Assembly (NCBI GenBank): GCA_945889625.1
Contig: CAMDCE010000003.1
Span: 62,001-126,000 of the forward strand
Direction of reading: 5' to 3'
DNA: 64,000 nucleotides
Source: Asaia bogorensis
GTDB lineage: Bacteria > Pseudomonadota > Alphaproteobacteria > Reyranellales > Reyranellaceae
Part shown: piece after piece, positions 18,071 through 27,693 of the stretch
Numbering within the stretch: position 1 is the stretch's first letter
How the letters are laid out: each line of letters opens with the position of its first letter
Position numbers and translations under genes: made by a program
The notes under the pieces: generated by a model
What the model saw: the letters and a program-made list of their open reading frames with translations, nothing else
Database searches by the model: none
What the model was told of the DNA's origin: nothing

Positions 18071-19408
18071 CTACCGCCCCCGGCCGAGGTAGATCACGTC
18101 GGCCACGTCTGCGAACTTGTCGGCCGGCAGGGTGCGCCACAGGTCGAGCACTGTAAGACGCTGGCGGTCACGCTTGCACCACACAGGATCGATCGCCTTG
18201 TACTCGGGCCAGCCGGTGCCCACGATCAGCAGATCGCACTCGCGCACCGAGCTCTCGAGTGTTGCGCTCACCACCACCTTGTCACCCAGCACCGCGAGTG
18301 CTGCGTCCTGCGCCAGCGGATCGTGAACCGACACGATGTAGCCGGCGTCGGCGAGCCGAACCGCGAGCTTGACGCTGTGGCTTTCCTCGACCACCGGCGT
18401 CTGCGGCTTGTAGGAGAGGCCGAGCAGCGCGATTCGCGTGCCGGCCTTGGCGAACTTGGACACCAGCCCGGACAGTCGGTCGATCTGGTAGTTGTTGATG
18501 CGGTCGGTCGCTTCGGCCACGTCGGCGCGCGCGCCGATCTTTCGGGCAAGGGCTGCGAAGGCGACGTTGTCGCGCGGGAAGCAGGGGCCGCCATAGCCCA
18601 TCGCGCCTTTCAGGTATTTGGGGCCGATGCGCGTATCGGCGCCCAGCGCCTTGGTCACGGCGTCGACATCGGCGCCGGGAATGCGGTCGCAGATGTCGGC
18701 CAGCATGTTCGCGTAGGAGATCTTGGTCGTGACGTAGGTGTTGACCGAGATCTTGGTGAGCTCGGCATTGACGAAGTTCATGCGCTGCACCGGCGGCTTA
18801 TTCTCGCACATCTGCAGATAGATCGTCTGCAGCATGTCGCCGGCCTTGGCGTCGCTTTCGCCGATCAGGATCGAGTCGGGAAACAGCATGTCGCGCACTA
18901 CGCTGCCGAGCGCGATGAATTCCGGATTGTAGCAGAGGCCGAGATCGGGCCCGACCGTGCGGCCCGACGCCGCCTCGAGAGCGGCCTTGATTTCGCTGCC
19001 GGTGGTGCCGGGCATCACCGTGCTGGTGATCACCACCATATGGTAGCCCTGCTTGTTGCGCAGTGCCTTGCCCAACGTCTCCATGGCCTGCAGCACGAAG
19101 CGGTTGCTGAAGAAGCCGGTGCTGTCCGACGGCGTCGGCACGATCACGAAGCTGGCGTCGCTTTTGGCGATGGCTTCCCTGGCGTCCATGGTCGCAGACA
19201 GCCGCGCCCGGTTGGCGGCGATTAGCTCGTTGAGCTGCGGCTCGACGATCGGCATGCGCCCGGCATTGAGCGCATCGACCAGCGTCTTGTTGACGTCGAG
19301 GCCGATGACCGTGAAGCCACGGCTGGCGAGCACCGCAGCAAGCGGCGCGCCAAGCTTGCCGAGGCCGACCACCGAGACGCGAGGAAGAGTTCCTGAAGGC
19401 ATTTTCAT
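18071..19408 (-). CDS. UDP-glucose/GDP-mannose dehydrogenase family protein
   Basis: A 445-residue NAD-dependent sugar-nucleotide dehydrogenase that oxidises the C6 hydroxyl to a carboxylate, giving a uronic acid nucleotide. It has an N-terminal Rossmann loop (VVGLGKLG), the central four-helix domain, the catalytic cysteine C276 in GYGGPCFPRDN, and the C-terminal domain with GLSYKP. The ATG at 19408 starts the conserved core; the long upstream open frame is not needed. It is convergent with the glycosyltransferase (12-base gap) and divergent from pepA (111 bases). It would supply an acidic sugar for the glycan. UDP-glucose versus a GDP or UDP-amino sugar cannot be told from motifs. Confidence 0.9.
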   Translation of the reverse strand: MKMPSGTLPRVSVVGLGKLGAPLAAVLASRGFTVIGLDVNKTLVDALNAGRMPIVEPQLNELIAANRARLSATMDAREAIAKSDASFVIVPTPSDSTGFFSNRFVLQAMETLGKALRNKQGYHMVVITSTVMPGTTGSEIKAALEAASGRTVGPDLGLCYNPEFIALGSVVRDMLFPDSILIGESDAKAGDMLQTIYLQMCENKPPVQRMNFVNAELTKISVNTYVTTKISYANMLADICDRIPGADVDAVTKALGADTRIGPKYLKGAMGYGGPCFPRDNVAFAALARKIGARADVAEATDRINNYQIDRLSGLVSKFAKAGTRIALLGLSYKPQTPVVEESHSVKLAVRLADAGYIVSVHDPLAQDAALAVLGDKVVVSATLESSVRECDLLIVGTGWPEYKAIDPVWCKRDRQRLTVLDLWRTLPADKFADVADVIYLGRGR

Positions 19409-19519
19409 TCCCGTTTTGAGGGCCGGTACTGATACTGTCGGCCGGGGCGGGACGCAATTGGCGACTTGCGCTGTCCCGTCGCAGAGGCGAAAAATCGCCG
19501 GGAAAAGCGAGGGAATCGA

Positions 19520-21010
19520 ATGAAAGTGGAATTTTCGGCCTTTCCGAAGGCCTTTGCCGGCAATGTGGCGGCCCTGGTCGCCGCCGACAAACAGCTCTTG
19601 GCGACTGCCCAGACTATCGACAAGGCGTCGGGCGGCGCGCTTACGCGCGCACTGGGTGCCGGCCGCTTCACCGGCGCGAAGAGCCAGACGCTGACCATCC
19701 TCGAAGCAGGTGGCATCGCCCGTTTGATGCTGCTCGGCGTCGGCAAGGGACGGGAACTCGATGCCCGCGCGGCGGAAGGGCTGGGGGGCGTGATCGCCGC
19801 CGAGGCCAACGCTGCGGGCCACAAGGCTGTAACCGTGGCCGTGGATGCAGTGAAGGGCAGCCGCCTGACGCCGGGCGAGATCGCCGCCCGCATCGCGCTC
19901 GGCGCGCAGCTGCGCAACTATCGCTTCGGCAAGTACAAGACCAAGGACAAGCCCGAGCAGAAGCTGTCGCTAGAGCAGATCACCATCGTCGTTGCCGGCC
20001 CGGCCGAGGCGCGCCGCAACTATGCGCGGCTCGAACCGACCATCGGGGCGGTGTTCCTCACGCGTGATCTCGTCAGCGAGCCTGCGAACGTCCTCTATCC
20101 TGTCGAATTCGCCCGCCGCGCCCGCGAGCTCACCAAGCTCGGGATCAAGGTCGAGATCCTGGGCGAGGCCGAGATGAAGAAGCTCGGCATGCACGTGCTG
20201 CTCGGCGTCGGGCAGGGCAGCGAACGCGAATCGCAGCTTCTGGTCATGCGCTGGATGAACGGCCCGAAGAACCAGAAGCCGGTCGCACTGATCGGCAAGG
20301 GCGTGTGCTTCGACACCGGCGGCATCTCTCTGAAGCCGGCCGGTGGCATGGAAGACATGAAATGGGACATGGGCGGCGCCGGCGCCGTCACCGGCGCCAT
20401 GCGCCTGCTGGCCGGCCGCAAGGCGCGCGCCAACGTGGTCGGCGTCTGTGCGCTGGTCGAGAACATGCCGGACGGCAATGCCCAGCGGCCGGGCGACGTG
20501 GTCAAGAGCATGTCGGGCCAGACCGTCGAGGTGATCAACACCGACGCCGAGGGTCGGCTGATCCTGTGCGACGCCATGTGGTACGCCCAGGAAAAGTTCA
20601 AGCCGCAGGCCATGGTCGAGCTCTCGACGCTTACGGGGGCGATCATCGTTTCGCTCGGCCACGAACGGGCCGGTCTTTTCAGCAACAACACGCAGCTTTC
20701 CAACAGGCTGCGGGCGGCGGGCGCGCTGATTGGCGAGAAGCTGTGGCGCATGCCGCTCGGCCCCAACTACGACAAGCTGATCGATAGCGACATCGCCGAC
20801 ATGAAGAACGTCAGCAACGGCCGCGACGGCGGCTCGATCACCGCCGCGCAGTTCCTGCAGCGCTTCGTGCAGGAAGGCGTCGCCTGGGCCCATCTCGACA
20901 TCGCCGGCATGGCCTGGTCGAGCAAGGGCAACACCACCACGCCCAAGGGCGCCACCGCCTATGGCGTGCGGCTGCTCGACCGCTGGATTGCCGACAACTA
21001 CGAGCCCTGA
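19520..21010 (+). CDS. pepA: Leucyl aminopeptidase (M17)
   Basis: A 496-residue cytosolic dizinc aminopeptidase that removes N-terminal residues from peptides. The M17 signature NTDAEGRL is present near residue 340, and the metal/catalytic segment GKGVCFDTGGISLKP precedes it, supplying Lys and Asp ligands. The start at 19520 has GAGGGAA upstream and matches the family N-terminus. PepA directly followed by holC (seven bases between genes) is a common alphaproteobacterial arrangement. Confidence 0.95.
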   Translation: MKVEFSAFPKAFAGNVAALVAADKQLLATAQTIDKASGGALTRALGAGRFTGAKSQTLTILEAGGIARLMLLGVGKGRELDARAAEGLGGVIAAEANAAGHKAVTVAVDAVKGSRLTPGEIAARIALGAQLRNYRFGKYKTKDKPEQKLSLEQITIVVAGPAEARRNYARLEPTIGAVFLTRDLVSEPANVLYPVEFARRARELTKLGIKVEILGEAEMKKLGMHVLLGVGQGSERESQLLVMRWMNGPKNQKPVALIGKGVCFDTGGISLKPAGGMEDMKWDMGGAGAVTGAMRLLAGRKARANVVGVCALVENMPDGNAQRPGDVVKSMSGQTVEVINTDAEGRLILCDAMWYAQEKFKPQAMVELSTLTGAIIVSLGHERAGLFSNNTQLSNRLRAAGALIGEKLWRMPLGPNYDKLIDSDIADMKNVSNGRDGGSITAAQFLQRFVQEGVAWAHLDIAGMAWSSKGNTTTPKGATAYGVRLLDRWIADNYEP

Positions 21011-21017
21011 GCCCGAG

Positions 21018-21470
21018 ATGGCGACCGAGGTCAATTTCTATCACCTGACCCGATCGTCTCTGGAAGACGCCTTGCCCCGCCTGCTCGCCAAGACCCTGCA
21101 GGCGGGCGAGCGGGCGGTGGTGATGCTGGGCTCGCCCGAACGGGTCGATGCGCTCAACACCCATCTCTGGACGTTCGATCCCAACGGCTTCCTGCCACAC
21201 GGTGCCGCCAGGGACGGCGAGGCCGACCGCCAGCCTGTCTGGTTGACCCATCTCGACGAGAATCCCAACGGCGCCAAGTTCCTGTTCGTCGCCGACCGCG
21301 CGCGCTCGGAGCGCATGGCCGACTACAAGCGCTGCTTCGAGCTGTTCGACGGCCGCGACGACACCGCCGTCGCCGACAGTCGCGAACGCTGGAAGGCCTA
21401 CAAAGCGGCGGGGCACACGGTCGTCTACTGGCAGCAGACCCCCGCCGGGGGCTGGGAGAAGAAAACCTAG
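21018..21470 (+). CDS. holC: DNA polymerase III chi subunit
   Basis: A 150-residue HolC-type protein. Chi is the clamp-loader accessory subunit that links the replisome to SSB. The N-terminus VNFYHLTRSSLEDALPRLL and the central LWTFDPNGFLPHG are diagnostic for the alphaproteobacterial chi family. The ATG at 21018 lies seven bases after the pepA stop. The stop shares a CTAG tetranucleotide with the convergent FkbM gene. Confidence 0.93.
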   Translation: MATEVNFYHLTRSSLEDALPRLLAKTLQAGERAVVMLGSPERVDALNTHLWTFDPNGFLPHGAARDGEADRQPVWLTHLDENPNGAKFLFVADRARSERMADYKRCFELFDGRDDTAVADSRERWKAYKAAGHTVVYWQQTPAGGWEKKT

Positions 21471-22549
21471 CGCCGCGAGCGCGGCGCCATGAAGCCGCGC
21501 CAGGCCGCGGCCAGCCGTTCGCCCAGCGTGTAGTCGCCCTCGGGCCGATAGAACGACGGCGGATCCGTCTCGAATTCACGGATATGAGCGCGGTAGCCGA
21601 GCTTGCGGCTGCGGTCGGGCTGGCTTTGTGCCGCCAGCAGGTCGAGTCCCTTGTCGACGTCGAGGAGGGCGGCCATGGCCTCACGGCGGGCCAGCAGCAG
21701 TTCGGCGGCGACGTCGGGCACGCCCCACACCGAGAAGATCGCCAGGAGCTTGGCGAGCTTCTCCGTGCTCGTGGTTTGCCTGCCGTCGGCCACGAGGTCG
21801 CGCGCATAGTAGGCCTCGCCTTGGAACGGCCGGCCGGACAATGTCTCGGCCGGCGTCGGCCAGACGTAGCGGGCGGGCAGGGCGCGCGAGGAGTAGGTGC
21901 GGACGTCGAGGCGGAACAGCTCGAAGCCCTGGTGCCGCATGAAGCGATCGGTGTTGTGGAAGGTGTGGTCGCTGGCGGAATCGGTGCCGATGAAATTCAC
22001 TTCGAGCTGCACACCGAGGATGTCCAGCCGCTCGAACTTGCCCTCGAACGACTGCAGGACCTCGAAGTCGGCGCCGTCGATATCGATCTTGAGATAGTCG
22101 AGGTCCGTCCAGCCGCGCGCGGCGAGGAGATCGGGCAGGACGACCGGCGCCGCCGGGTCGGCGAGTTCGGTCATTTCCCAGGCGTTGTGGCGCAGTTTTT
22201 CGGCGTCCGTGGCCGTGCCGAGTCTTGCCTGGCGAATCTCGCGCGTGCGCATGAAGCTGAGACGCTCGCGGATCGCCAGTATCAACGGCGAGGCCTGGCC
22301 TGTCGCGAGGTCGACCTTGCTGTCCGCCGAACGGCCGACGAAGGCTGCGAGATACTCCACGTCGGGATTGCGTTCGACGGCCCGCAGGCGTGCGCACTCC
22401 GCCCGGCCGGCGTCGATGGCGATCGCTCGAAGGCGCGGCCCGAAGACTCGCCAATGCGGATCGATGCCGCCCGCACAGCCGGCATCGAGCAGCCCGAACC
22501 GCTCGGTTCGCAGGCCGCCCGCGACGAGGGCTGCGAAGGCGGTTTCCAT
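21467..22549 (-). CDS. FkbM-type methyltransferase-like protein
   Basis: A 360-residue protein with a SAM-loop-like GLLDAGCAGGID at residues 19-30, and the FkbM hallmark DYLKIDIDGADFEVL in the middle. The C-terminal 120 residues are helical and unassigned. The second glycine of the SAM loop is preceded by Cys, but the loop is otherwise conserved. It is separated from the upstream cyclase gene by seven bases on the same strand, so it may share its promoter. It differs clearly from the FkbM protein at the window start. Likely a sugar or lipid O-methyltransferase; substrate unknown. Confidence 0.75.
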   Translation of the reverse strand: METAFAALVAGGLRTERFGLLDAGCAGGIDPHWRVFGPRLRAIAIDAGRAECARLRAVERNPDVEYLAAFVGRSADSKVDLATGQASPLILAIRERLSFMRTREIRQARLGTATDAEKLRHNAWEMTELADPAAPVVLPDLLAARGWTDLDYLKIDIDGADFEVLQSFEGKFERLDILGVQLEVNFIGTDSASDHTFHNTDRFMRHQGFELFRLDVRTYSSRALPARYVWPTPAETLSGRPFQGEAYYARDLVADGRQTTSTEKLAKLLAIFSVWGVPDVAAELLLARREAMAALLDVDKGLDLLAAQSQPDRSRKLGYRAHIREFETDPPSFYRPEGDYTLGERLAAAWRGFMAPRSRR

Positions 22550-22556
22550 CCGCGCG

Positions 22557-23594
22557 CTAGACCGTCGCCACGGGCGTGGCGGGTGAGCCGACCGCGCCGG
22601 GCAGGCGTAGCGGTGGCGCCGTCAGCAGGAAGCGCGAGCGCTTCTTGTCGCGCAGCCACAGCGCCAGGTCCTTCAGCCACCAGATCTCGCCGAGATTGAG
22701 CCCGAGCTTGAACAGGCAGTGATTGTGGATCGGCAGCGATGGGTGTTCGGCATTGTCCGGGCCGGGCTTGGCCGGCACTGCCTCGACGCCGTAATTGTCG
22801 GCGATCAACGCCGAAATCTGGCTGTCGCTGATCCATTGCAGCAGCCGCTTGTCGCGGCCGTCGAGCACCGCGCACATGGCGTGGGCGCGTGCCGGATCCA
22901 TCTTCTTGTTCATCTTCACCACCTCGTCGGTGAAGCCGGTGTAGAGCAGCAGCATGTCGCCCGGCTCGACCACCACCTTGTCGGCGTCGAGCACGCGCTT
23001 GAAATCGTCGTAGTTCACGTACTTGTGGTCTCGGCCGTAGTGCTTCTCGAGATCGACCATCACGGCGCGGCCCTGGATCGCCTTGGCCGCCATGTTCTCG
23101 ACGCCGAGCTTGTGGGCATAGCTCATGTGGCCGCAGCCGTCGCGGCCGGCATCGGGTTGCGGGCCGACCACGTCGGAGCCGGCCTTGAAGCCGTTGTAGT
23201 AGAGCGCCTCGGGCACGCCGTCGCCGTCGGCGTCGAACATGCCGCCGACATGGGCCAGCGTGTCCCACTGCGTGGAGTACTGCAGCGTCAGGATCACGCG
23301 GTCGTCGCTCGCCACGTCCACGAACAGCGGATTGATCGACTTGGTAAGGAAGTTGAAGCGCCAGCCGTTCTCGTCGCCGGTCGGCGACAGCACCGGCGGC
23401 AGCCGCCGCGGGTTCAGCACGTTGCCGCCGGGCAGGTCGAGCGGCAGGCTCAGACAGAATGAAATGCCTTCCTTCACTTCGGCGATGCCCTCGAGCACCT
23501 TCTTCGGGGTGATCAGATTGAGCCGGCCGAGTTGATCGTCGTCGCCCCAGTCGCCCCAGGTCGAGCCTTCGGGGCGGTGCTTCCAGCGTTTCAT
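22557..23594 (-). CDS. Cyclase family protein (kynurenine-formamidase-like fold)
   Basis: A 345-residue member of the PF04199-type cyclase/amidohydrolase family, metal-dependent hydrolases acting on amides, lactones or similar bonds. The family metal site HxGTHxD is represented by the variant STQWDTLAHVGG, typical of the long-chain subgroup. The late strand DMLLLYTGF, characteristic of the family, is present. The start at 23594 was preferred over an ATG 13 codons upstream because MKRWKHRPEGSTWGDWGDDDQ is the usual N-terminus. It is divergent from the MFS gene. Confidence 0.85.
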   Translation of the reverse strand: MKRWKHRPEGSTWGDWGDDDQLGRLNLITPKKVLEGIAEVKEGISFCLSLPLDLPGGNVLNPRRLPPVLSPTGDENGWRFNFLTKSINPLFVDVASDDRVILTLQYSTQWDTLAHVGGMFDADGDGVPEALYYNGFKAGSDVVGPQPDAGRDGCGHMSYAHKLGVENMAAKAIQGRAVMVDLEKHYGRDHKYVNYDDFKRVLDADKVVVEPGDMLLLYTGFTDEVVKMNKKMDPARAHAMCAVLDGRDKRLLQWISDSQISALIADNYGVEAVPAKPGPDNAEHPSLPIHNHCLFKLGLNLGEIWWLKDLALWLRDKKRSRFLLTAPPLRLPGAVGSPATPVATV

Positions 23595-23730
23595 GTATTT
23601 CTCCCTTCCGTCGGCGGGGAGACTAGCGTGCACTACGCCCGCGCGTCATCACGGATGCATGGCTCCTCCGCGCAATTCCTCGGTCGTTCGACGTGCGGAT
23701 CGTCTATCATCGTCCGGTAACGAGGTTCTC

Positions 23731-24957
23731 ATGTCCGCAGCAACCGCCGCGCCCGTTGGCCGCGACGTTCGTGTCATCAGCCTGATCGGTGTCGCCCACG
23801 GCACCAGTCATTATTACCAGCTCGCCTTCGCGACGATGCTGCTGATCGTACGCCAGGAAGCCGGTCTCTCTTTCACCGAGGTCGGCCTGCTCGCCGGCAT
23901 ATTCTACGGCGTGTCGGGCATCGCCCAGACGATCGCCGGCTTTGCCGTCGACCGCTTCGGGGCGCGACCGATCCTGGCCGGCGGTCTTGCGGCGGTCGGA
24001 CTTGCATTGGCTCTGATTTCGGTCGCGCATTCGTTCGTAGGGTTCGCTGCCATCGCGGTGCTGGGCGGACTCGGCAACAGTGTCTTCCATCCCGCCGATT
24101 TTGCGTTGATCAACGCCTCGGTGAACCACAGCCGGCTCGGCCGGGCCTACAGCATTCACGGTTTCGGCGGGTCGCTCGGCTGGGCCGCCGCGCCGGTGAT
24201 GTATTTCCTCGACAGCATGTTCGGCTGGGTCGGGGCGGCACTGATCGGCGCCATCCCGGGCCTGGTGCTGTCGGTCCTGGTGTGGGCGCATCGCACCGAT
24301 CTCGTCGATCATCGCGTGAAGGAGCGGGCAGCCGCGGCGGTGCATGGCACGGCTCCGACGGCGTCGCTCCTCCTGCAGACACCGATCCTGATCTGCCTCG
24401 GCTATTTCGCGCTGATCGCCGTCAATACCGTCGGCATCCAGCAGTTCGCCGTGCCGGCCTGGACCAAGATGTTCAGTGTTACCGAGAACTACGCAGCTCT
24501 CTGCCTGATCGTCTTCATGGTGGGCTCCGCCGTCGGCATGCTGGCGGGCGGCTTCTTCGCCGACCGGGTGCGCCATCATGACCGCGTCGCCGCCGGCGGC
24601 CTGCTGGTCGCTGCGGCGCTCACCCTGCCGATCGCCACCCAGACCGTGACGCCCGCCCTGCTGTTGCCGCTGCTGGTGCTTGCCGGCTTCTCCGGCGGCG
24701 TTACCAACCCGTCGCGTGACATGATCGTGCGCAACGCCACGCCGCCCGGCGCATCGGGCAAGGTGTTCGGCTTCGTCTATTCCGGACTCGATATCGGCTC
24801 GTTCCTGGCGCCGCCGCTCTTCGGCTACCTGATGAATCTCGGCATACCGGCCGCGATGTTCTGGATCGCCGTTGGGCTTTACGTCGTGAACGCAGGCCTT
24901 GTGATGCTGATCCGCCAGGTCACGGCGCCGACCACGGTGACGGCCGCGGCCGAATAA
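23731..24957 (+). CDS. MFS exporter, fosmidomycin-resistance-like
   Basis: A 408-residue, 12-helix major facilitator. The early GVAHGTSHYYQL segment and GLGNSVFHPADFALIN ... RAYSIHGFGGSLGWA are typical of the Fsr-like subgroup of drug exporters. The first 46 codons of the open frame upstream are not needed, since MSAATAAP gives a normal short cytoplasmic N-terminus. It converges with the ABC-F gene with two bases between stops. Physiological substrate unknown. Confidence 0.87.
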   Translation: MSAATAAPVGRDVRVISLIGVAHGTSHYYQLAFATMLLIVRQEAGLSFTEVGLLAGIFYGVSGIAQTIAGFAVDRFGARPILAGGLAAVGLALALISVAHSFVGFAAIAVLGGLGNSVFHPADFALINASVNHSRLGRAYSIHGFGGSLGWAAAPVMYFLDSMFGWVGAALIGAIPGLVLSVLVWAHRTDLVDHRVKERAAAAVHGTAPTASLLLQTPILICLGYFALIAVNTVGIQQFAVPAWTKMFSVTENYAALCLIVFMVGSAVGMLAGGFFADRVRHHDRVAAGGLLVAAALTLPIATQTVTPALLLPLLVLAGFSGGVTNPSRDMIVRNATPPGASGKVFGFVYSGLDIGSFLAPPLFGYLMNLGIPAAMFWIAVGLYVVNAGLVMLIRQVTAPTTVTAAAE

Positions 24958-24959
24958 AC

Positions 24960-26837
24960 CTAGGCGGCCGCTTCCAGGGCTTCCTGGGCAGCCAGCCAAC
25001 GCGCTTCGGCATTGGCCACCTCACGCTCCAGCCGGGCCTTCTCGCGCTGCAGCTCGGCCACGACGCTGCCGGGGCCTGAGTAGATCGACGGATCGGCGAG
25101 CCTGGCGGTGACACCCTCCAGCTGGGCGGTGAGTCGACCCAGCATCTTCTCGGCACTGTCGACGGCCTTCTTGAGCGGCGCCTTCTGGTTGCGGTTCGCC
25201 GCCGCGGCCTTGCGTTGATCCTTCTTGGACGCAGCATCGAAATGGCGCTCCTCGCGTCTGGCCGGCTTGGCGCCGCGCTCATTCAAGAGTTTCGTCTGAT
25301 ACTCGTCGACGTCGCCGTCGAACGGCTTCACCGTGCCGTCAGCGACCAGCCACAGCGAATCGGCTACCATGCGCACGAGATGGGTGTCGTGGCTCACCAG
25401 CACGACAGCGCCCTCGAAATCGTTCAGGGCCTCGACCAGCGAGGCGCGGGCGTCCATGTCGAGATGGTTGGTCGGCTCGTCGAGCAGCAGCAGGTGAGGG
25501 GCGGCGCGCGTCGCCAGGGCCAGCAGCAGACGGGTCTTCTCGCCGCCCGACAGCACGCCCACTTTGAGGTTGGCGCGATCGCGCGAGAAGCCGAAACGGC
25601 CGAGCTGGGCGCGCACCTTGGCCTCGCCGGAGCCCGGCAGGGCGCGGTTCATGTGGTCGAAGGGCGTGCCCTCGTAGTCGAGGCTCTCTTCCTGGTCCTG
25701 CGAGAAATAGCCGACGCGCAGGCGCGGCGTCTTCTTCAGCTTGCCTTCGCGCGGCTCCAGCCGCTGGGAGATCAGGCGGATGAAGGTCGACTTGCCGTTG
25801 CCGTTTTGGCCCAGCAGCGCGATGCGGTCTTCCATGTCGATGCGCAGGTCGAGGTCGCGCAGGATCGCCGGCCCGTCGGCGTAGCCCACCGAGACCTCGT
25901 CGAGCGTCTCGATCGGCGAGGCCAGGAGCTCGGGCGAGGGGAAGTTGAACGACACCTTCTCCTCGATCGGTACCGTGACGATCGGTCCCAGCTTCTCGAT
26001 CATCTTGATGCGCGACTGCGCCTGGCGCGCCTTGCTGGCCTTGGCCTTGAAGCGGTCGACGAAGGCCTGCATATGCTTGCGCTGGGCGGCGGCCTTGGCC
26101 TGCTGCGCGGCATCGTTGGCCAGCCGCTCGGCCCGCGTGCGCTCGAAGAAGTCGTAGTTGCCGGTGTAGGCCACCAGCTTCTGGTTATCGATATGCACGA
26201 TGTGGTCGCACACGTCGTTCAAGAGGTCGCGATCGTGGCTGACCATCAGCAGCGTGTTGCGGAAGCGCTTGAGGTGCTCGGTGAGCCACAGCATGGCTTC
26301 GAGGTCGAGATGGTTCGACGGCTCGTCGAGGATCAGGAGATCGGGGTCGCTGAACAGCGTGCCGGCCAGCGCCACGCGCATGCGCCAGCCGCCGGAGAAT
26401 TCGCCGCAGGGCCGGCCCTGGGCGGCATTGTCGAAACCCAGGCCATTGAGGATCGAGGCAGCGCGCGAGGGCGCTGAGGCGGCGGCGATCTCGTCGAGCC
26501 GGGCGTGGATATCGGCCTGGCGCAGGCCGTCGTGGCAGGTCTCGGCTTCGGCCAGCAGGGCGCTGCGCTCGGTATCGGCCGCCAGCACGGCGTCGAGCAC
26601 GGAAATGTCGCCGCCCGGCGGATCCTGCGGCACCGATCCGATCCGGGTATGGCCCATCAGGTTGATTTCCCCGCCGTCGTTCTCGATCTGGCCCTGGATC
26701 AGCCGTAGCAGGGTCGATTTGCCCGAGCCGTTGCGGCCAACGAGGCCCACCTTCCAGCCGTCGGAAAAGGCCGCCGAAGCGCGGTCGAACAGGACGCGCT
26801 CGCCGTGGCGAAAGGAAAGGTCGGTGACGTGAAGCAT
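24960..26837 (-). CDS. ABC-F family ATPase
   Basis: A 625-residue soluble protein with two ABC ATPase domains and no membrane helices. Walker A motifs are GRNGSGKST in the first domain and GQNGNGKST in the second. Signature motifs are [12 protein letters not shown] and [12 protein letters not shown]. The linker between the domains is long and Lys/Arg/Ala-rich, and the C-terminal 90 residues form a charged coiled coil, like Uup or YheS. ABC-F proteins act on the ribosome or tRNA rather than transporting. The start at 26837 was chosen from the [14 protein letters not shown]-terminus. It is divergent from ndk, with 114 bases between the starts. Confidence 0.92.
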   Translation of the reverse strand: MLHVTDLSFRHGERVLFDRASAAFSDGWKVGLVGRNGSGKSTLLRLIQGQIENDGGEINLMGHTRIGSVPQDPPGGDISVLDAVLAADTERSALLAEAETCHDGLRQADIHARLDEIAAASAPSRAASILNGLGFDNAAQGRPCGEFSGGWRMRVALAGTLFSDPDLLILDEPSNHLDLEAMLWLTEHLKRFRNTLLMVSHDRDLLNDVCDHIVHIDNQKLVAYTGNYDFFERTRAERLANDAAQQAKAAAQRKHMQAFVDRFKAKASKARQAQSRIKMIEKLGPIVTVPIEEKVSFNFPSPELLASPIETLDEVSVGYADGPAILRDLDLRIDMEDRIALLGQNGNGKSTFIRLISQRLEPREGKLKKTPRLRVGYFSQDQEESLDYEGTPFDHMNRALPGSGEAKVRAQLGRFGFSRDRANLKVGVLSGGEKTRLLLALATRAAPHLLLLDEPTNHLDMDARASLVEALNDFEGAVVLVSHDTHLVRMVADSLWLVADGTVKPFDGDVDEYQTKLLNERGAKPARREERHFDAASKKDQRKAAAANRNQKAPLKKAVDSAEKMLGRLTAQLEGVTARLADPSIYSGPGSVVAELQREKARLEREVANAEARWLAAQEALEAAA

Positions 26838-26951
26838 GGGGCCGCGGCGTTTAGCACGCGTTCCACCCACGTTCCAACCGGCTTGCCGGCCTCAAACCCC
26901 GCGTCTATAAGGCGCGCCCACTCGACCAATGCACACAGCCAAGAGGGTTTT

Positions 26952-27374
26952 ATGGCCGTCGAACGTACTTTCTCGATCATCAAGCCGGACGCGACGCGCC
27001 GGAACCTGACCGGCAAGATCAACGCCCGCTTCGAGGAAAACGGCCTGCGCGTCGTGGCCCAGAAGCGCCTGTGGATGAGCCGCCAGCAGGCCGAGCAGTT
27101 CTACGGCGTCCACAAGGCCCGGCCGTTCTTCAACGACCTTTGCACTTTCATGACCTCGGGCCCGGTCGTGGTGCAGGTGCTGGAAGGCGAGGACGCCATC
27201 GTCAAGAATCGCGACATCATGGGCGCCACCAACCCGGCCAATGCCGCTGCCGGCACCATCCGCAAGGATTTCGCCGAGTCGATCGAGGCCAACTCGGTGC
27301 ACGGCTCGGACTCGCCGGAGAATGCCGCGGCCGAGATTGCCTATTTCTTCGCTGGCACCGAGATCGTCGGCTGA
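26952..27374 (+). CDS. ndk: Nucleoside diphosphate kinase
   Basis: A 140-residue Ndk that balances NTP pools by phosphate transfer through a histidine. The opening [14 protein letters not shown] and the active-site H117 in SVHGSDS are canonical, and the length is normal. The ribosome-binding site is AAGAGGG, five to eleven bases before the ATG. A strong hairpin follows the stop. Confidence 0.97.
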   Translation: MAVERTFSIIKPDATRRNLTGKINARFEENGLRVVAQKRLWMSRQQAEQFYGVHKARPFFNDLCTFMTSGPVVVQVLEGEDAIVKNRDIMGATNPANAAAGTIRKDFAESIEANSVHGSDSPENAAAEIAYFFAGTEIVG

Positions 27375-27390
27375 GCCGGCGGAGCCTACG

Positions 27391-27420
27391 AAAAAGCGGC
27401 CCACCCGGGCCGCCTCTTTA
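27391..27420. terminator. Bidirectional intrinsic terminator between ndk and cox subunit IV
   Basis: The perfect 7-bp stem GCGGCCC (27396-27402) / GGGCCGC (27407-27413) encloses a four-base loop. On the plus strand it is followed by ctcttta. On the minus strand it is followed by five T residues (aaaaa at 27391-27395), the stronger terminator. It lies between convergent genes and can serve both. Confidence 0.85.
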
Positions 27421-27440
27421 TTCGCCGCCGCGTCCGCCCG

Positions 27441-27647
27441 TCAGCTGAAGACGGCGAAGGCCACGATCAGGGCCACCGTGCCGCCGATGCCGCCCAGGGT
27501 CGCCAGGATCGGCACGTGGCCGATCAGGCCCAGCGCCATGCAGGCGAGGATGAGCACGATCCAGAGGATCGTGAACAGCACAAGCTTGTTGAAGGAAGCG
27601 TAGGTCGCCAGGTGCGCGCGATAATCGTCGTCCTGCACATCAGCCAT
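27441..27647 (-). CDS. aa3-type cytochrome c oxidase subunit IV
   Basis: A 68-residue protein with an amphipathic start (DDYRAHLATYASFNKLV) and two transmembrane stretches, at about residues 22-42 and 46-67. This matches the bacterial aa3-type oxidase subunit IV family (PF07835-type), found mainly in Alphaproteobacteria. It is a small accessory helix protein of the terminal oxidase in the inner membrane. It is a separate short gene downstream of purN and ends at the bidirectional hairpin. Confidence 0.85.
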   Translation of the reverse strand: MADVQDDDYRAHLATYASFNKLVLFTILWIVLILACMALGLIGHVPILATLGGIGGTVALIVAFAVFS

Positions 27648-27693
27648 TGGTCGTCGGTCCCTCGTTCAATTCCGTAGGGCTCTTATAGCCGAA

